From: Streptomyces hilarionis
GTDB taxonomy: Bacteria > Actinomycetota > Actinomycetes > Streptomycetales > Streptomycetaceae
Direction: 5' to 3'
NCBI RefSeq assembly: GCF_024539675.1
Contig: NZ_JAHHIT010000090.1
Span: 1 to 39,522 of the forward strand
Length of the DNA stretch: 39,522 bases
Shown here: positions 37,894 through 39,522 of the stretch, in pieces
Layout: each line of letters starts with the position of its first letter
Numbering within the stretch: position 1 is the first letter of the stretch
Notes under the pieces: model-generated
What the model saw: the letters and a program-made list of their open reading frames with translations, nothing else
The model's database searches: none
Told to the model about the DNA's origin: nothing
Made by a program: the position numbers and the translations under genes

Positions 37894-37905
37894 TCAGCGG
37901 GTCTG
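37864..37905. repeat. Four GGGTCTG units at the sortase 3' end
   Basis: GGGTCTG occurs at 37864-37870, 37875-37881, 37887-37893 and 37899-37905, a period of 11-12 bp. The array spans the sortase stop codon; the last copy is within its final codons (QTR). Confidence 0.6.
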
Positions 37906-38610
37906 CGTCAGGTGGGCGAAGACGACGACGTTGCTGGTGTATCCCGTCGCGCGGCGGAAGAGCCCTCCGCAGGTGAGGATCCTGAGCTCGGGCCGCCTGC
38001 TCGGGCCGTACACCTCCTTGTCGGGGAAGGTGGCCTTGTCGAAGACCCGCACCCGGTCCACGGTGTAGACGGCGGTGCGTCCGTCGGCGCGCTTCGCCTC
38101 GATCCGGGCTCCCCGCGCCACGCGCGCGAGGCCGGCGAAAACCGCCGGGCCGGTCTTGGTGTCGCGATGGCCGACGGCGACGGCCGTGCCCCGCTCCCCC
38201 GGGGTCGGGCCGCCCGCGTACCAGCCGACGAGCTCGGGGTCGTCGACCGGCGGCGTCCCGAGATGGCGGTCGGGGCCGAGCCGCAGCGGGACGATCGGCG
38301 CGTCGATGCCCAGGGAGGGCACCCGCAGGGTGGTCGCCGGGGACCGGGTGAGCGGACGCGGCGGGGGCTCGGGCCGCTCGGTCCCCTTCTTGCCCTCCGT
38401 CCGGTCCTGTGCGCCGTCGTCCCCGGGGGCCGGGGCGGCGGCCGCGCCGCGGGAGGCCGCCCCGTCCGCCCGCACCGGGACGGGCGGTGCGCCGTGCCCC
38501 CCGCACTGGACGCCGACCGTCACCAGGACGGCCGTGAGCACGGCCGTCCTGGCGAGGCGAAAGGCACGCCTCCGGTACCAGGGCCTGCGAAGACGCCTAC
38601 GCGGCACCAT
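37894..38610 (-). CDS. Class F sortase
   Basis: 238 residues from ATG 38610, overlapping the upstream gene's end by 14 nt. An Arg-rich N-terminus and one membrane helix (AVLTAVLVTVGVQ, about 22-36) anchor it facing outward. A Pro/Ala-rich linker leads to the sortase barrel (about 95-238). Catalytic residues are His148 in AVGHRDT, Cys214 in ILTCGG, and an arginine just after (FRRATGYTS). The spacing and the TCGG motif fit class F enzymes of actinobacteria, whose cognate substrates are mostly unknown. The gene directly upstream encodes a secreted protein and is the natural partner candidate. Confidence 0.9.
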   Translation of the reverse strand: MVPRRRLRRPWYRRRAFRLARTAVLTAVLVTVGVQCGGHGAPPVPVRADGAASRGAAAAPAPGDDGAQDRTEGKKGTERPEPPPRPLTRSPATTLRVPSLGIDAPIVPLRLGPDRHLGTPPVDDPELVGWYAGGPTPGERGTAVAVGHRDTKTGPAVFAGLARVARGARIEAKRADGRTAVYTVDRVRVFDKATFPDKEVYGPSRRPELRILTCGGLFRRATGYTSNVVVFAHLTQTR

Positions 38611-39358
38611 GGTTGCGCCGGCGGGTCAGTCGGAAGTAGGCGCCGCCGCCGATGGCCACCAGGCCGACCGCCGCGGCCCCCGCCAGCGGGGTGAAGGAGT
38701 GCGAGGGGTCGGCGAGACCGCCGCCGCCGGCGTGGACGCCGCCCTCCGGGCCGCCGCCCTTCTCACCGTTCCAGCCGCCGCCCTGGCCGCCGCCGGCCTG
38801 CTCCCTGCCGCCCTGCTCCCTGCCGCCCGGCCCGTTGCCGTTCTGTCCGTTCGCGGCGACCTCGCGGCCGTCGTCGGTGATCGGCCGGTTCGGGCCCTGG
38901 TTGCCGCCGCGCTGCCCCTCGGGGCAGCTGATCTTGAAGACCTTCACCTTGGGCGAGGGGGCCGGAGGAGCGCCCGGGGCGGCGGCCGGGAGGGTCCACT
39001 CGAGGGTGTAGGACCCCTCGGCCAGTCCCAGGGTGTCCGTGTGCCCGGCGCCGTCGGTCAGGGTGATGTTGCCGGTGACGGTCGCGGTGTCGGGGGCCGG
39101 CGGCCGGGCCTTGATGGTGTAGCCGACGGTCGGCAGTTCGCCGAAGTTGGCGGCGTCGAGGTAGAAGCGGCAGGCCACCGGGTCGTCCTTGGAGACGCCC
39201 GGGGGCACCTGCTCGCGGTGGATCCTGATGTCGCCGGCCTCCCCTACGGCCATGGCGGTCGGCGCGGCGAGGCAGGTGAAGCCCGCCGCGGCGAGCACCG
39301 TGAGAGCCGTGGCGCCGAGGCGGGCGCCGAAGGCGGGCGGGAGCGTCGAGCTGGACAT
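38597..39358 (-). CDS. Secreted, C-terminally anchored protein paired with class F sortase
   Basis: 253 residues from ATG 39358, which has GGAGG at proper spacing; ATG 39364 touches that site and is rejected. The signal peptide ends near PTAMA (about 35). The mature part has an Ig-like beta domain (about 40-150) with two cysteines (DPVACRFYL, FKISCPEG), then a Gly/Gln/Asn-rich linker (about 150-215). A C-terminal hydrophobic helix AAAVGLVAIGGGAYF and RLTRRRNHGAA follow. This is the layout of a sortase substrate, but no LPXTG- or LAXTG-like motif precedes the helix (SHSFTPLAGAAA). It may be membrane-anchored or carry an unusual sorting motif. Confidence 0.85.
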   Translation of the reverse strand: MSSSTLPPAFGARLGATALTVLAAAGFTCLAAPTAMAVGEAGDIRIHREQVPPGVSKDDPVACRFYLDAANFGELPTVGYTIKARPPAPDTATVTGNITLTDGAGHTDTLGLAEGSYTLEWTLPAAAPGAPPAPSPKVKVFKISCPEGQRGGNQGPNRPITDDGREVAANGQNGNGPGGREQGGREQAGGGQGGGWNGEKGGGPEGGVHAGGGGLADPSHSFTPLAGAAAVGLVAIGGGAYFRLTRRRNHGAA

Positions 39359-39522
39359 GCGCATTCCTCCGAGTCAGGACGATTTTCATACAAATCGCTC
39401 TTGCACCTGACTCTCTTTCACATCCACGCCCCCGACGGTGGGAGCGCCGCCCGACGCGCCGTCAGACATCGCTCGACCGGCGCAACCCCTCCCCGGACCG
39501 GCGGCCGCCCACGGCCCCCGCC
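39359..39522 (-). promoter_or_regulatory. Upstream region of the secreted-protein/sortase operon
   Basis: No gene is visible to the window edge. An AT-rich stretch contains the inverted repeat CGATTT-TCATAC-AAATCG (39380-39397), 22 bp upstream of the start codon. It may be part of a promoter or an operator; -35/-10 boxes are not assigned. Confidence 0.4.

Overview
The window is a stretch of actinobacterial chromosome, almost certainly Streptomyces. It has very high G+C with strong third-position bias, many GTG starts, only one TTA codon that I could find in a called gene, and families typical of that genus: a Pls-type NRPS, class F sortase, SoxR, and abundant TetR/acyl-CoA modules. From memory, the gluconate and SoxR regions resemble the S. 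coelicolor SCO1678-1707 core region; this was not checked. I see no IS element, phage, CRISPR array or rRNA.

Layout. 1-122: a 5'-truncated tRNA-Leu(GAG) and its terminator. 348-5638: a membrane-anchored single-module NRPS of the Pls/PosA (epsilon-poly-lysine synthetase-like) type, overlapping a small M1 metallopeptidase gene. 5700-6045: a roughly 130-bp intergenic repeat array, followed by a YchJ-like gene. 6553-9356: a gluconate locus (gntR divergent from gntK-gntP) with a candidate FadR-type operator. 9466-11943: an apparent operon of a TTA-containing gene of unknown function, a Tat-exported molybdopterin oxidoreductase and a cytochrome b-type membrane partner. 12405-15652: a DMT transporter, a NUDIX hydrolase, two DUF202 membrane proteins and a quinone-oxidoreductase-like enzyme.

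15852-21388 holds two convergent operons. One encodes an APH-fold kinase and an ACAD10/11-type acyl-CoA dehydrogenase; the other encodes an SDR, an acyl-CoA ligase and a TetR regulator. Both are preceded by a related CATACCGAC-type operator. The gene set matches the levulinate/4-hydroxy-acid pathway logic (LvaA, LvaC, LvaD, LvaE; ACAD10/11 in animals), so I predict a gamma-hydroxy or gamma-keto acid catabolic regulon.

21749-28066: a secreted penicillin-acylase-family Ntn hydrolase, a zinc-ribbon protein of unknown function, a short BKACE (DUF849) enzyme, an Rnl5-type RNA ligase and SoxR. 28131-36214 contains two more TetR regulons, each with matched operator pairs: MaoC hydratase/TetR (CTAAGC-N4-GCTTAG), and acyl-CoA dehydrogenase/TetR plus a distant ALDH-ADH operon (AAAcTAGC-N3-GcTAGTTT). 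Between those last two lie an ArsR regulator and an EamA exporter. The window ends with an orphan MalK-like ABC ATPase carrying an Arg-rich insertion, and a class F sortase overlapping a secreted protein that has no LPXTG motif.

The main theme is a set of three independently regulated acyl-CoA modules within 21 kb. The most unusual items are the putative 4-hydroxy-acid locus, the Pls-like NRPS with its M1 peptidase, and the bldA-type TTA codon at codon 3 of the gene heading the molybdoenzyme operon.
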